Origin: Rhodopseudomonas infernalis
GTDB taxonomy: Bacteria > Pseudomonadota > Alphaproteobacteria > Rhizobiales > Xanthobacteraceae
DNA: 64,000 bases
Direction of reading: 5' to 3'
Assembly: GCF_022271405.1 (NCBI RefSeq)
Contig: NZ_JAJNAL010000006.1
Span: 1-64,000 of the forward strand
The translations under genes and the position numbers were made by a program. Under the pieces are notes generated by a model that was given only the letters and a program-made list of their open reading frames with translations, was not told where the DNA came from and made no database searches. Each line of letters begins with the position of its first letter. Positions within the stretch are counted from its first letter, which is position 1. Shown here piece after piece: positions 24,927 to 33,197 of the stretch.

Positions 24927-24942
24927 TGCGCCAATTGGCGCG
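24927..24942. repeat. Dispersed palindrome, copy 5 (one mismatch), intergenic
   Basis: TGCGCCAATTGGCGCG, preceded by GGC, lies between the capsid stop and the terminator, the only intergenic copy in the window. Confidence 0.85.
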
Positions 24943-24966
24943 GGCGGCCTAAGCGTCTGCAAGAGC

Positions 24967-24992
24967 CCGGCGCCGCCAGCGCCGGACTTTTT
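24967..24992 (+). terminator. Rho-independent terminator after the capsid gene
   Basis: CCGGCGC (24967-24973) pairs with GCGCCGG (24979-24985), then AC and TTTTT. The outer bases GCAA and TTGC extend the pairing. It separates the head from the tail module. Confidence 0.8.
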
Positions 24993-25050
24993 GCATCATA
25001 GGATAGATGCGGACCGCGAGCCCGCGAGCTATCGAGTGAGACTGATCCTG

Positions 25051-25449
25051 ATGACTCCCTTCGAGCGTGCTGCCGCAAAAGCTTCTCGGGCGATCGACCG
25101 AGTGCACGGCGAGACATTCCTGTTCGAAGCATTCACGGTTGGCGCCGACGTCGATCTTCCGAAGGTTGCGGATCCGTCTCGCCCGTCCTTCATGGCCGTG
25201 GCGGCTTGGCACAATGCGACGAGCTCGATCACGCCGAAGGCGCGAGGATCGGTGCAGGATGACAACGCACATGCCTGGACGCTCGGGCAACCCTTCGTCA
25301 CCGTCAATGATGCCGGATTGCAGTGGCGTCCGCGCCCGGGTGACCGGATCACGCGCGCCAAAACCGGCGCGGTCTACGAGATCACGAAGCCGCCGCGGCC
25401 CGATGGCGTCGCTCGCACCACCATCCCGCTGACGGACCGAAAACGATGA
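25051..25449 (+). CDS. Putative head-tail connector protein
   Basis: This 132-residue protein starts at ATG 25051 (MTPFERAAAKASRAIDRVHG). A helix is followed by a beta-rich part (FLFEAFTVGADVDLP, later VNDAGLQWRPRPGDRITRAKTGAVYEI). The last segment, describing a barrel with a TGAVYEITKP turn, resembles the lambda FII/tail attachment type in layout: about 120 residues, in the slot between capsid and tail. Exact family not recognised. Overlaps the next gene by ATGA. Confidence 0.6.
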   Translation: MTPFERAAAKASRAIDRVHGETFLFEAFTVGADVDLPKVADPSRPSFMAVAAWHNATSSITPKARGSVQDDNAHAWTLGQPFVTVNDAGLQWRPRPGDRITRAKTGAVYEITKPPRPDGVARTTIPLTDRKR

Positions 25450-26261
25450 CGCTGGCGCGGACAGCCTTGAGGCTTTGCGTCGCCGAGTGCTTGAAGGGCG
25501 ATGAGGGCGGCAAGCACAGCTTCGAACCGGCAGGCTTCAGCGGAGCATTCTCGATTTCGGACACGCCGCGGCCGCGCCCGACGATCGCCGCCGAGAGAGT
25601 CTACGACAGCAGGATGTCGGACTTCGCGCCTGAGGCGCTCGCCGGCGACGCGCTGCCGACGATCGTCGTCCTGACCGACAATGACGAGGGCGACCAATTA
25701 TCCGAGCAGAACGGCGGGCCGCCGTTTCGCCGCATGATCGAGGTGGTGCTCGAGCTCGGGATGATCCAGTCGGTGAAGGATGGAGCGGACTTCATCGTCG
25801 GTTATCCCGACACCGACGCCCGCCATGAAGCCTCGCTCGACGTTCTCGAATTTCAGGCGGTGCGCCGGCTGGCTTACGACCCGGCGCCGCTGCCGTTCCT
25901 GTTCCGCAGCATCGCGCGCATCCGAAAGTCGGAATGTCACCGCCAGGTCGTTGACGATGCCGGGACGAGGATCGCCGTTCGGATCCTCACGCTTCATTGC
26001 GAGATCAGCGACGACCAGGTGCAGGTCCGCAACGCCGCGATCGGCTCGGAGCCGACCGGGCTCGATGTGCTGCCCGACCCGCTGCGGAAGGTGGCGAAGG
26101 CGATGCCGGAAGGGTCGCACGGTGCCGAAGTCTGCGCGGCCATCGCCGCCTCCCTGTCGATCCTGACGAGGCCCGCGATGAAGCGGATCGATATCGAACT
26201 GACGAACGCGAACCACGCGCCGTCCATCAAAGCGAAACTCGACTTCTCCGATCCATCCTGA
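25446..26261 (+). CDS. Hypothetical tail-completion region protein
   Basis: This 271-residue protein has no recognised domain. The N-terminal part contains LRLCVAECLKGD and YDSRMSDFAPEAL, followed by IVVLTDNDEGD. The middle holds acidic strands and FRRMIEVVLELGMI, and the end has MKRIDIELTNANHAP. Its place between the connector and the sheath genes is where Mu-like phages encode tail terminator or completion proteins. The order therefore suggests a structural role. It is coupled to the connector gene and followed after ten bases by the DUF2635 gene. Confidence 0.6.
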   Translation: MTLARTALRLCVAECLKGDEGGKHSFEPAGFSGAFSISDTPRPRPTIAAERVYDSRMSDFAPEALAGDALPTIVVLTDNDEGDQLSEQNGGPPFRRMIEVVLELGMIQSVKDGADFIVGYPDTDARHEASLDVLEFQAVRRLAYDPAPLPFLFRSIARIRKSECHRQVVDDAGTRIAVRILTLHCEISDDQVQVRNAAIGSEPTGLDVLPDPLRKVAKAMPEGSHGAEVCAAIAASLSILTRPAMKRIDIELTNANHAPSIKAKLDFSDPS

Positions 26262-26271
26262 AGGACAGCCA

Positions 26272-26502
26272 ATGACGCAGATGGTCTTTGTGACGCCCGC
26301 CGAGGGCGCTCGCGTCCGCATGCCCGAACGCAATTCGACCGTGATGGCCGCGGCCGGATCCTGGGTGCCGCGGACCGTGCACTACGAGCGCCTCATCAGG
26401 GTCGGAGACGTGATCGTCGCCGACCCCCAGCCGCCGATGCCGGGTGCCCCCGAGCCCCCGCCGTCCAAGCCGCCGCACCATCGCGCCCAGAAGGAGACCT
26501 GA
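26272..26502 (+). CDS. DUF2635-like small tail-region protein
   Basis: This 76-residue protein fits DUF2635, a short family located just before the sheath gene in Mu-like phages. It begins with VTPAEGARVRMPERN, followed by AGSWVPRTVHYERLIRVGDVIV. In the family the Trp-Val-Pro and the final R-x-GDV pattern are kept. The C-terminal 20 residues are Pro-rich and then basic, probably disordered. Its function is unknown, but the constant position before the sheath suggests a role in tail assembly. It ends three bases before the sheath start region. Confidence 0.78.
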   Translation: MTQMVFVTPAEGARVRMPERNSTVMAAAGSWVPRTVHYERLIRVGDVIVADPQPPMPGAPEPPPSKPPHHRAQKET

Positions 26503-26505
26503 TCC

Positions 26506-28017
26506 ATGTCGGTGCTGTTCAACAACATCCCGCCGACCCTCCGGGTCCCGCTGTTCTATGCCGAGGTGAATGCCGGCGCGAACGCCTACCAGGGGCCCAG
26601 CCGCACGCTGGTGGTCGGCCAGAAGACGTCGGGCGGCAGCGCGGCAGTGGACACTGCAATTCGTCTCGACGGCGACCCGCAGGCGTTGTTCGGCGCCGGC
26701 TCGATGCTGTCCGAGATGTCCGTGTGGGCGCGGCAGAACCATCCGTTCGGCGAGATCTGGTGTCTGCCCGTGGCAGATCCGGCCGGCGTCGCGCAGACCC
26801 ACACCATCACCGTCGCGCCCGGCATCCTCGGTAGCGCCGGCAGCCTCGTGCTCTACATCGGTGGCGAGAAGGTCGAGGTCGCGGTCAACCCGACCGACAC
26901 GAACGCGAACGTCGCGACGGCGCTCGCCGCGGCGATCAATCAAGGGTACTTCAAGTTCGGCCGTCCGCTGTCGTTCTCGGTGATTGCGACGGTTGCCAGC
27001 AACGTGGTGACCTTGACGGCCCGCAACGTCGGGGCGATCGCCGGCAAGCAGACGATCATCACCCGCCTGGTCGGCGACGAGAGCGCCCTGCGGAACTATC
27101 TGACCATCGCTGCCACAACGACCGGGACGGGCACGCCGGCGCTCGGCTCCGCGCTCGCGGCGCTGGGTGACATCGAATTCGATTTCATCTGCGCGCCCTA
27201 TGCCGACACGACGTCGCTGGACGTGATCAAGGATTTCCTGGGCGGCACCTCCGGCCGGTGGTCGCCGATGCAACAGCTGTACGGCCACTACTTCACCGTC
27301 ATGTTCGACACGTTTTCGAACCAGGCGGCGTTCGGCGTGCTCCGCAACGATCCGAACGTCACATTGGTGGGGGTCACGCCCGACACGACATCGCCGCCGT
27401 GGCGTTGGGCCGCGGCCTGGGGGGCGCGCATCGCGTCCGACAAGAACATCGGGGGCGAAGTCGATCAGGCCTACCGGATCAGTCGCCCTGTGCAAACGCT
27501 CGACCTCGTCGGCATCCGCCCGCCGCTCAATCGTGCCAACTGGCCGACCACCCTGCAGCGCAACCAGCTCTATCAGGACGGCATCGCCAGCTTCACCGTG
27601 ATGGTCGATGGCACTGTGCTGATCGACCGCTCGGTGACCACCTATCAGGTCAACGCCTATAACCAGCCGGACATCACCTGGCTGGACGTCGAGACCCGGC
27701 TGCAGATGGTGTACTTCGTGCGCTACATGCGGCAGCGCATCACGCAGAAGTACGGCCGCTGCGCGCTCGCCGACGACAATCCGACCGGAAATCCCGGCAT
27801 CGTCACGGTCAAGATCCTGAAGGCCGAGTGCGTCCACATCTACACGGAGCTGGAGCAGGGTGGCCTCGTCGACAATTCCGAGCAGTTCGCCAAGTCGCTC
27901 ATCGTCGAGCGGTCGAGCGATCCGAACCGGGTCAACGCCTACCTGCCGGTCGACGTCGTCAACCAGTTCCGCGTCTTCGCTGCGAACGCGACGACCTTCC
28001 TGCAGTACGCGGCTTGA
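26506..28017 (+). CDS. Contractile tail sheath protein (Mu L-like)
   Basis: This 503-residue protein is preceded by GAAGGAGA. N-terminal FNNIPPTLRVPLFYAEV and TLVVGQKTSG are typical of Mu L-type sheaths. The middle part (about 90-190) carries inserted beta domains, and the C-terminal PVDVVNQFRVFAANATTFLQY closes the subunit. Sheath subunits surround the tube and contract to drive it through the envelope, so this gene shows that the phage is a myovirus despite its lambda-like head. A perfect 13-bp hairpin follows the stop. Confidence 0.93.
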   Translation: MSVLFNNIPPTLRVPLFYAEVNAGANAYQGPSRTLVVGQKTSGGSAAVDTAIRLDGDPQALFGAGSMLSEMSVWARQNHPFGEIWCLPVADPAGVAQTHTITVAPGILGSAGSLVLYIGGEKVEVAVNPTDTNANVATALAAAINQGYFKFGRPLSFSVIATVASNVVTLTARNVGAIAGKQTIITRLVGDESALRNYLTIAATTTGTGTPALGSALAALGDIEFDFICAPYADTTSLDVIKDFLGGTSGRWSPMQQLYGHYFTVMFDTFSNQAAFGVLRNDPNVTLVGVTPDTTSPPWRWAAAWGARIASDKNIGGEVDQAYRISRPVQTLDLVGIRPPLNRANWPTTLQRNQLYQDGIASFTVMVDGTVLIDRSVTTYQVNAYNQPDITWLDVETRLQMVYFVRYMRQRITQKYGRCALADDNPTGNPGIVTVKILKAECVHIYTELEQGGLVDNSEQFAKSLIVERSSDPNRVNAYLPVDVVNQFRVFAANATTFLQYAA

Positions 28018-28019
28018 TC

Positions 28020-28050
28020 GCCTGCGGCGGGCCGTGCGCCCGCCGCAGGC
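28020..28050 (+). promoter_or_regulatory. Perfect 13-bp hairpin between sheath and tube genes
   Basis: GCCTGCGGCGGGC and GCCCGCCGCAGGC pair perfectly around CGTGC. It follows the sheath stop by two bases and lacks a T-run. It may act as a weak terminator or stabilise mRNA ends so that sheath and tube are made in different amounts. Confidence 0.75.
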
Positions 28051-28087
28051 TGCCCTTCCTTGAGCTTCTCACACGAGGATCACCACC

Positions 28088-28471
28088 ATGCACACTTCCG
28101 GCGGCCGTGTTTCAACGGTCATCAACGGCGTCGCGTATTCGGCGCGCGGCGTGATCTCGCTACAGCCCTCGAACATCACCGTTGAGGTCGACAGCAATCA
28201 GGACGGCAGCAACTTCCGCACCAACAAGGCGAAGCCCCGCAAGGCCAAGTGCACCTTCGACCGGTTCGTCGATGACAACGGCACGCCGCTGCGATGGTCG
28301 GAGAACATCATGCTCATGATCAACATCCCGTTCACGTTCATCGAGCAGGACACCGGCGTGACGCACCTGCTCACCAACGGTTGCTTCACTGGCGATCCCG
28401 ACATCGATCTTTCGACCGGCGAGGTGTCGAACCTCGAAATCGCGGCCGACAACTACAAGACGATCACCTGA
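28088..28471 (+). CDS. Tail tube protein (Mu M-like)
   Basis: This 127-residue protein starts after a GAGGATCACC site. INGVAYSARGVISLQPSNI and the central KAKCTFDRFVDDNG, WSENIMLMINIPFTFIEQDTG outline a small beta barrel typical of tail tube proteins next to Mu-like sheaths. The end GEVSNLEIAADNYKT is also usual for the family. Hexameric rings of this protein build the inner tube. The stop is shared with the ATG of the chaperone gene (TGATG). Confidence 0.88.
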   Translation: MHTSGGRVSTVINGVAYSARGVISLQPSNITVEVDSNQDGSNFRTNKAKPRKAKCTFDRFVDDNGTPLRWSENIMLMINIPFTFIEQDTGVTHLLTNGCFTGDPDIDLSTGEVSNLEIAADNYKTIT

Positions 28472-28836
28472 TGTCGGACACATTCACAGTCGGACCGGAC
28501 GGCAGCCGCCTCCGGGTGCTCGTCAAGCCGATCGAAGCGCATGGCGAACGCAAGATCGAGCTTATCCGCCTTCGCCAGCCGGGCTACCGCGAGATCATGT
28601 CGTTCGGCGACCCCGCCGCGATGATCGTGCTGCAGAACGCCATGCTGCCGCACGAAGACATGGGCATCATCGAGAAGTACATCGCCGCCCTGGCGACCGA
28701 TGACGCCGGCAACAAGATCGACCCCGGCCTTTTAGGGCAGGTCGATTATCGCGATGCCCTCGCGCTGAAGGATGCGGTCCTTGATTTTTTCAAGCCTGCG
28801 GCTTTGACGAGCTCCTCAAAGCCGCCGACCAGTTAG
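28471..28836 (+). CDS. Tail assembly chaperone, zero-frame product (Mu gp41-like)
   Basis: This 121-residue protein starts at ATG 28471, on the tube stop; the longer open frame upstream is a shadow of the tube gene. The region before the tape measure gene is the place of gp41/gp42 in Mu and E/E' in P2, where a slippery site makes a long form. In this protein the first 104 residues (VKPIEAHGERKIELIRLR, LQNAMLPHEDMGIIEKYIAALA) are the common part; the tail AALTSSSKPPTS is only made without frameshift. Such chaperones coat the tape measure protein during assembly. Confidence 0.85.
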   Translation: MSDTFTVGPDGSRLRVLVKPIEAHGERKIELIRLRQPGYREIMSFGDPAAMIVLQNAMLPHEDMGIIEKYIAALATDDAGNKIDPGLLGQVDYRDALALKDAVLDFFKPAALTSSSKPPTS

Positions 28837-28952
28837 TCTTTTCGCTCGGCTTCGACGCCATGTCCGTCGAGGCCATGACTCCAGACCAGATCATCCACTG
28901 GCTCGAGCGAGCCGTGGCCTGGTACTCGAAACGTCCACGAAAGAACCGCTGA
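28471..28952 (+). CDS. Tail assembly chaperone, -1 frameshift product (gp41-gp42-like fusion)
   Basis: If ribosomes slip back one base at 28785-28791, translation continues in the other frame to TGA 28950-28952. The added part has GFDELLKAADQLVFSLGF, then MTPDQIIHWLERAVAW and the basic YSKRPRKNR. It carries the pattern W-x-E-x-A-x-x-Y-x-x, like the short second proteins of tail-chaperone pairs. The fusion would be 161 residues. The second frame has no good independent start, and its stop overlaps the tape measure ATG, both typical of frameshifted chaperones of contractile and long flexible tails. The span given includes the one-base slip. Confidence 0.8.
28785..28825 (+). promoter_or_regulatory. 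Programmed -1 ribosomal frameshift signal
   Basis: The heptamer TTTTTTC (28785-28791) has the X-XXY-YYZ form in the zero frame (GAT TTT TTC). Six bases later a perfect 9-bp stem GCGGCTTTG/CAAAGCCGC (28798-28806 and 28817-28825, 10-base loop) can stall the ribosome. All three elements of a -1 signal are present at standard spacing. Confidence 0.85.
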
Positions 28953-30919
28953 TGCGAACGATCGAAGCCCGCGCCGTCATTTCGGCGAGGGACGCGACCG
29001 GCATGGTCTTCAGCGCGATTGCGCAGAAGATCTCCCGGCTGACCGCGACGGCGCGCAATGCCAACACGGCGGCTGCTGGAGCGGCGCGGCGGGCGGGCGC
29101 TGTGGAAGCGGCTGCTGCGGGTGCCGGGCGCGCGACCGGACGAGCTTCCGCGGCTGCGTCCGTTTCGGCTGGCCGGGCAGCTGCCGCGGCCGCTGCTGCG
29201 GCTCGCTTCGGGGCGGCTGGAGTTGGGGCGGGCCTCGGCATGGCGGGGATCGGCGGCCTGGCTACGGCAGCTGGCGGCGTCTATCTCGGCCAGAAGAGCG
29301 TTCGCCGCTACGCTGAAACCGACATGGCTATCACGCGCATCGGCATCACGGCCGATGCGACGGACGCCGAAATTCAGCAGCTCAATAGATCGATCAGTGG
29401 GCTCTCGTCGCAGACCGGAAAGAGCTTCGACGATGTTACCAGCGGCCTCGAAAGCCTGGTGGCCGGCGGCATGGATTTGCCGCAGGCGCTGCCGGCGCTT
29501 CCGGCGATCGCCAAGACCGCGCAGGCGGCCGGCGCCGAGGTCAAGGATATGGCTACGACTGCGCTGGCGCTCAATCAGGCTCTCGGTATCAGCACGAGCA
29601 AGATGGACGCGGCATTCGATACGCTGGTTGTCGGCGGCAAGGCCGGCAAGTTCGAACTGAAGGACATGGCCCGCTACATGGCGTCGATGGCGCCGCAGGC
29701 TGCGGCGATCGGCCTGAAGGGCGAAGAGGGGCTCAAGCGCATCGTTGCTGTGCTGCAAACGATCCGTGCCGGATCCGGTACGACGGAAGAGGCTGCGTCG
29801 TCGTTCTCCGATCTGCTCGGCAAGATGGAGACGGATGAGACCGCGAACAAGTTCAAGAAGTTCGGCATCGACATCCGCAAGGAGATGGATAAGTCCCGCA
29901 AGTCCGGCAAGGACTTGATCCAGACGTTCGTCGAAATGACGGAGAAGGCGCTGAAAGGCGACCTGTCGAAGCTGCCGCTGCTCGCCGGCGACAAGGAAAT
30001 GCGGCGCGCTGTGCTGGCGCTGCTGTCATACAAGAACGTCCTGGACGATGTGACCAATCGGCTCAAGACGTCAGGCGGCGCTGGCGCGACCGACCTGGAG
30101 CGGGCTTTGGACCGGCCGCAGGTTGCGCTCGACAAGCTTTCGGCGACCCTCGACGTCGTGCTTCAGAAGCTCGGCTCGAAGCTATGGGCCAACGGCGGCA
30201 GCGCTGTGGTCGGCGGTGCTAATCGCATTCTGCGGGAGATTATCGAGGAAGACGAAAAGCCGGAGGTCCAAAAGGCTCGCGAGGCGTTGGCTCGTCGCCG
30301 CCGCGCTCCGCTGGAGAGGGAGAGGCGCGAGATCGACCAGAAGATCGACGTGATCGAAAAGGCCGGCGACAGCAAGAACCCGACATGGCGCGAGCGTATG
30401 CGAGGCCATCCCGGCGCCGATCGCGAGAAGATCCTTGGCGAGCTTCGGTTGCGAAAGTTCGAGATCGATGGCGCGCTATCGGCGCAGACTCCCGAGGAGA
30501 TGGGCCCGATCTTCAGCGAAAAGGAGCTCGAGGTTCTGCAGGAGGTGGATCGCGAGCGGCGGCGTGGGCAAGCCCTGTCCGACATGGGGAAGAACAAGAC
30601 CGGGAAGAGGGTGACGGCAACGGGCAAGATGGGCTGGAAGACGCCAGCTCCGAACGACGGCCGCGCCGGCGAGAACAACATCCTCGACCTGCCGAGTAAG
30701 TCCGTCACGGCCGAGCTGACCGGATCGGCCGAAGTGAGCGGCGAGACGACGGTGAAAGTCGAGGTCGAGGTGAAGCCGTCCAGCGAGCTGCTCAACGCTA
30801 TCGCCACGGCCAAGAATACGACCGCTCAAATGCGCGGTCAGCTCAACACCAACGGCCCCGGGTCGACCGGCAAGTCGTCGCCCGACGCGGCCGCGCCGGC
30901 GCCGCCGATCAGCTACTGA
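28952..30919 (+). CDS. Tail tape measure protein
   Basis: This 655-residue protein has a long Ala-rich helical and coiled-coil N-terminus (residues 1-100) and then a conserved block: ETDMAITRIGITADATDAEI, TGKSFDDVTSGLESLVAGG, AALALNQALGIST-like and MARYMASMAPQAAAIGL. These features mark phage tape measure proteins of the TP901/Mu type. Charged helices fill 440-560 and the end is Pro/Ala-rich. The length of this protein sets tail length; 655 residues suggests a fairly short contractile tail. It starts on the stop of the frameshifted chaperone. Confidence 0.9.
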   Translation: MRTIEARAVISARDATGMVFSAIAQKISRLTATARNANTAAAGAARRAGAVEAAAAGAGRATGRASAAASVSAGRAAAAAAAAARFGAAGVGAGLGMAGIGGLATAAGGVYLGQKSVRRYAETDMAITRIGITADATDAEIQQLNRSISGLSSQTGKSFDDVTSGLESLVAGGMDLPQALPALPAIAKTAQAAGAEVKDMATTALALNQALGISTSKMDAAFDTLVVGGKAGKFELKDMARYMASMAPQAAAIGLKGEEGLKRIVAVLQTIRAGSGTTEEAASSFSDLLGKMETDETANKFKKFGIDIRKEMDKSRKSGKDLIQTFVEMTEKALKGDLSKLPLLAGDKEMRRAVLALLSYKNVLDDVTNRLKTSGGAGATDLERALDRPQVALDKLSATLDVVLQKLGSKLWANGGSAVVGGANRILREIIEEDEKPEVQKAREALARRRRAPLERERREIDQKIDVIEKAGDSKNPTWRERMRGHPGADREKILGELRLRKFEIDGALSAQTPEEMGPIFSEKELEVLQEVDRERRRGQALSDMGKNKTGKRVTATGKMGWKTPAPNDGRAGENNILDLPSKSVTAELTGSAEVSGETTVKVEVEVKPSSELLNAIATAKNTTAQMRGQLNTNGPGSTGKSSPDAAAPAPPISY

Positions 30920-30928
30920 GGCTTCCCG

Positions 30929-32146
30929 ATGGCGCTAGCGCGCGACTGGACCAAGACGCTGTGGATGGCGTCCTACAAGGGCGTGCCGTTCTGGGTCGAG
31001 GATGACGGCGACGACGGAGCGCGTCGCATCGTCATTCACGAGTTCCCGATGCGGGACGATCCGTTCCTCGAGGATCTCGGCGAGCGGAGCCGCCAGTTCG
31101 AAGTCACGGCCTACGTGGCGTCGGACAGCGCGGATGCCGATGCCGCGGCGGTGATCGCAACCTGCGCGACGCGTGGCGCTGGCATTCTGGTGCTGCCGAC
31201 GCACGGCCCGATCCTGGTGCGATGCCTGACCTTCCGGCGTGATCGCAGGAAGGATCGCGCAGGCTTCATCGCTCTCGCGCTGATGTTCGTGCGCGAGGGT
31301 GCCAGTTCGGCGCTGGTGTCGGGCGCACAGCTCGCCAACATGGTGTTCCTCGCTGCTGAGAACGCGTCAGTCGCCCTATCGCGGGTGTTTGCGTCGACGG
31401 TGGTGGCAACCGGCGCCGACTTCGTGGTGGATGAGGCGGTCGGGGCGACGCTCGACGCGGTGTCCGCGCTGGAGGTGATCCGCACCGGCGGATCGATCGA
31501 CCTGGCGGTGAGTACGGTTCAGCGTGCTCGTATCGACCGCCTGTTCGACGGCGCCGAGGCGATGATCGCCGAACCGGCCGCGCTGGCCGACATCCCGGTG
31601 CAGATCGTGTCGATCGCACGAGCGCTCGGCGACGGCATGGCTCCCGAGGCGGCTGTGGTGGCGTTCGGCGAAGTGGCAACCGAGCCGTCGATCGCGCTCC
31701 CGGCCGGCCCCGTGTTCTACGGCACGCCGTCCGCGGCCGCGGCGGCGCGCAACCGGCAGGCTGCCAACCAGGTACTGCGGATCGCCGCGCTGGCGGCCTA
31801 TGCGGAGGCGGTCGCGCGCGTGCAACTCTCGGATCGTCAGGCCGGCATCCGGCTGCGCGCCGACACCGCGGAGTTCTTCGAAGCCGAACTGCTCGGCATC
31901 GGCGCCGAGGATATCGACCTTTCGCACGCGGTCGGCGCGATCCGCGACGCGGTAATCGACTATCTGTCGCGCGTCATCCTCGACCTCGCGCCGGTGATGA
32001 ACGTCGCGGCGAACATGTCGATGCCGTCGCTGTATTGGGCGTGGCGTCTCTATGCCGACCCGACTCGGTCGGGCGAGCTGGTCGCGCGCAACCGGGTGGT
32101 GCATCCCTCGTTTATGCCGCCTGCGTTCGAAGCTCTGGCGCGGTAG
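30929..32146 (+). CDS. DNA circularization / tail hub protein (Mu N-like)
   Basis: This 405-residue protein has the N-terminal family signature of Mu N (DNA circulation protein): WMASYKGVPFWVEDDGDDG, then RRIVIHEFPMRDDPFLEDLG and GERSRQFEVTAYV. The remaining two thirds are Ala/Val-rich helices. In Mu-like phages this protein belongs to the baseplate hub region, and the old name refers to circularization of injected DNA. It follows the tape measure by nine bases and is followed by the gpP-like gene. Confidence 0.87.
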   Translation: MALARDWTKTLWMASYKGVPFWVEDDGDDGARRIVIHEFPMRDDPFLEDLGERSRQFEVTAYVASDSADADAAAVIATCATRGAGILVLPTHGPILVRCLTFRRDRRKDRAGFIALALMFVREGASSALVSGAQLANMVFLAAENASVALSRVFASTVVATGADFVVDEAVGATLDAVSALEVIRTGGSIDLAVSTVQRARIDRLFDGAEAMIAEPAALADIPVQIVSIARALGDGMAPEAAVVAFGEVATEPSIALPAGPVFYGTPSAAAAARNRQAANQVLRIAALAAYAEAVARVQLSDRQAGIRLRADTAEFFEAELLGIGAEDIDLSHAVGAIRDAVIDYLSRVILDLAPVMNVAANMSMPSLYWAWRLYADPTRSGELVARNRVVHPSFMPPAFEALAR

Positions 32147-32153
32147 CCAGGCC

Positions 32154-33194
32154 ATGGGCATCGAGGTTGTCACCGTCAGCGTCGGCGGTATGAACTACAC
32201 GGCGTTCAAGAAGGTCAGCGTACGGGCCGCCTTCAACGAGGCGGCGAGATCGTTCTCGTTTGATGTCGCCGCCGAGCTTGGCGCCTCGGCGACGAACCGC
32301 GTCTTCGCTGTCGGGACCGCGATCACGATTTCGGCCAATGGCGACCTGCTGCTGAGCGGTCACATCGACGAACGAAAGCCAAGTCTGAAGGGAAACGAAG
32401 CACAGATCTCGGTTTCGGGCCGTTCCAAATCGGCGGACCTGATCGACGGCTCCGCCGAACACGACACCGGAAGCTTCAAGAAGAAGGACCCGAAGGAAAT
32501 CGGCAACGAGGTCTGCAAGAAATACGGCGCCAAGTTCCGGTCCGACCAGCCCTTGGAGAAGATCGACCAGTATCAGCTGACGCCCGGCGAGAGCGTCTTC
32601 CGTTGCGTCGAGAAGATGGCGCGCCAGCAGGGCCTGACGCTCGCCGGCACCGCCGATGGCGACATCAACATCACCAAGGCCGGCTCGAAGCGCCAGAGCG
32701 GCGCGCTGGTCGAGGGGGACAACATCCTCGAGGGGTCGGCTAGCCACAACGGCCGCAACCGGCATTCCGAGATCATCGTGCGCGGGCAGCGTCCGTTCGG
32801 CCACGGCGAGGATGCGCTGGAGGTCGAAGAAACGGAGAAGGACTCCGCGGTGAAGCGGCATCGGCCGATCATCATCGTGCAGGATGAGGACACCGACAAA
32901 AAGCGCGCCAAGAAGCGGGCCAAGAACCGCAAGGATCGCGCCGCCGGCGATGCCCTGAAGGCGACGATCACCGTGCAGGGCTTCCACGATCAAGGCGGCA
33001 AGCTCTGGGAGCCCGGCAACCTGGTCTGGACCGAAAGCCCGTTTCTCGACATCGCACAGGACATGCTGATCGAGAGCGTCGACTACGAGCAGAGCGAGCA
33101 GGGCAGTTTCGCAACGCTCGGGCTCACGGATCCGCGCAGCTATGGCGGCGAAGGCGGCAAGGGCAACAAGTCGGGCAAGGATTGGGAGCAGTAG
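32154..33194 (+). CDS. Baseplate hub protein (Mu P / gpD-like)
   Basis: This 346-residue protein starts at ATG 32154 (MGIEVVTVSVGGMNYTAF). It begins with the hub barrel (ARSFSFDVAAELG, FAVGTAITISANGDLLLSGHIDERKP) and continues with ISVSGRSKSADLIDGSAEH, a conserved segment of Mu P and of T4 gp27-like hubs. A lysine-rich, probably exposed loop (KKRAKKRAKNRKDRA, about 242-256) interrupts the second half. The hub connects the tube to the spike. The spike gene follows after three bases. Confidence 0.87.
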   Translation: MGIEVVTVSVGGMNYTAFKKVSVRAAFNEAARSFSFDVAAELGASATNRVFAVGTAITISANGDLLLSGHIDERKPSLKGNEAQISVSGRSKSADLIDGSAEHDTGSFKKKDPKEIGNEVCKKYGAKFRSDQPLEKIDQYQLTPGESVFRCVEKMARQQGLTLAGTADGDINITKAGSKRQSGALVEGDNILEGSASHNGRNRHSEIIVRGQRPFGHGEDALEVEETEKDSAVKRHRPIIIVQDEDTDKKRAKKRAKNRKDRAAGDALKATITVQGFHDQGGKLWEPGNLVWTESPFLDIAQDMLIESVDYEQSEQGSFATLGLTDPRSYGGEGGKGNKSGKDWEQ

Positions 33195-33197
33195 GCG

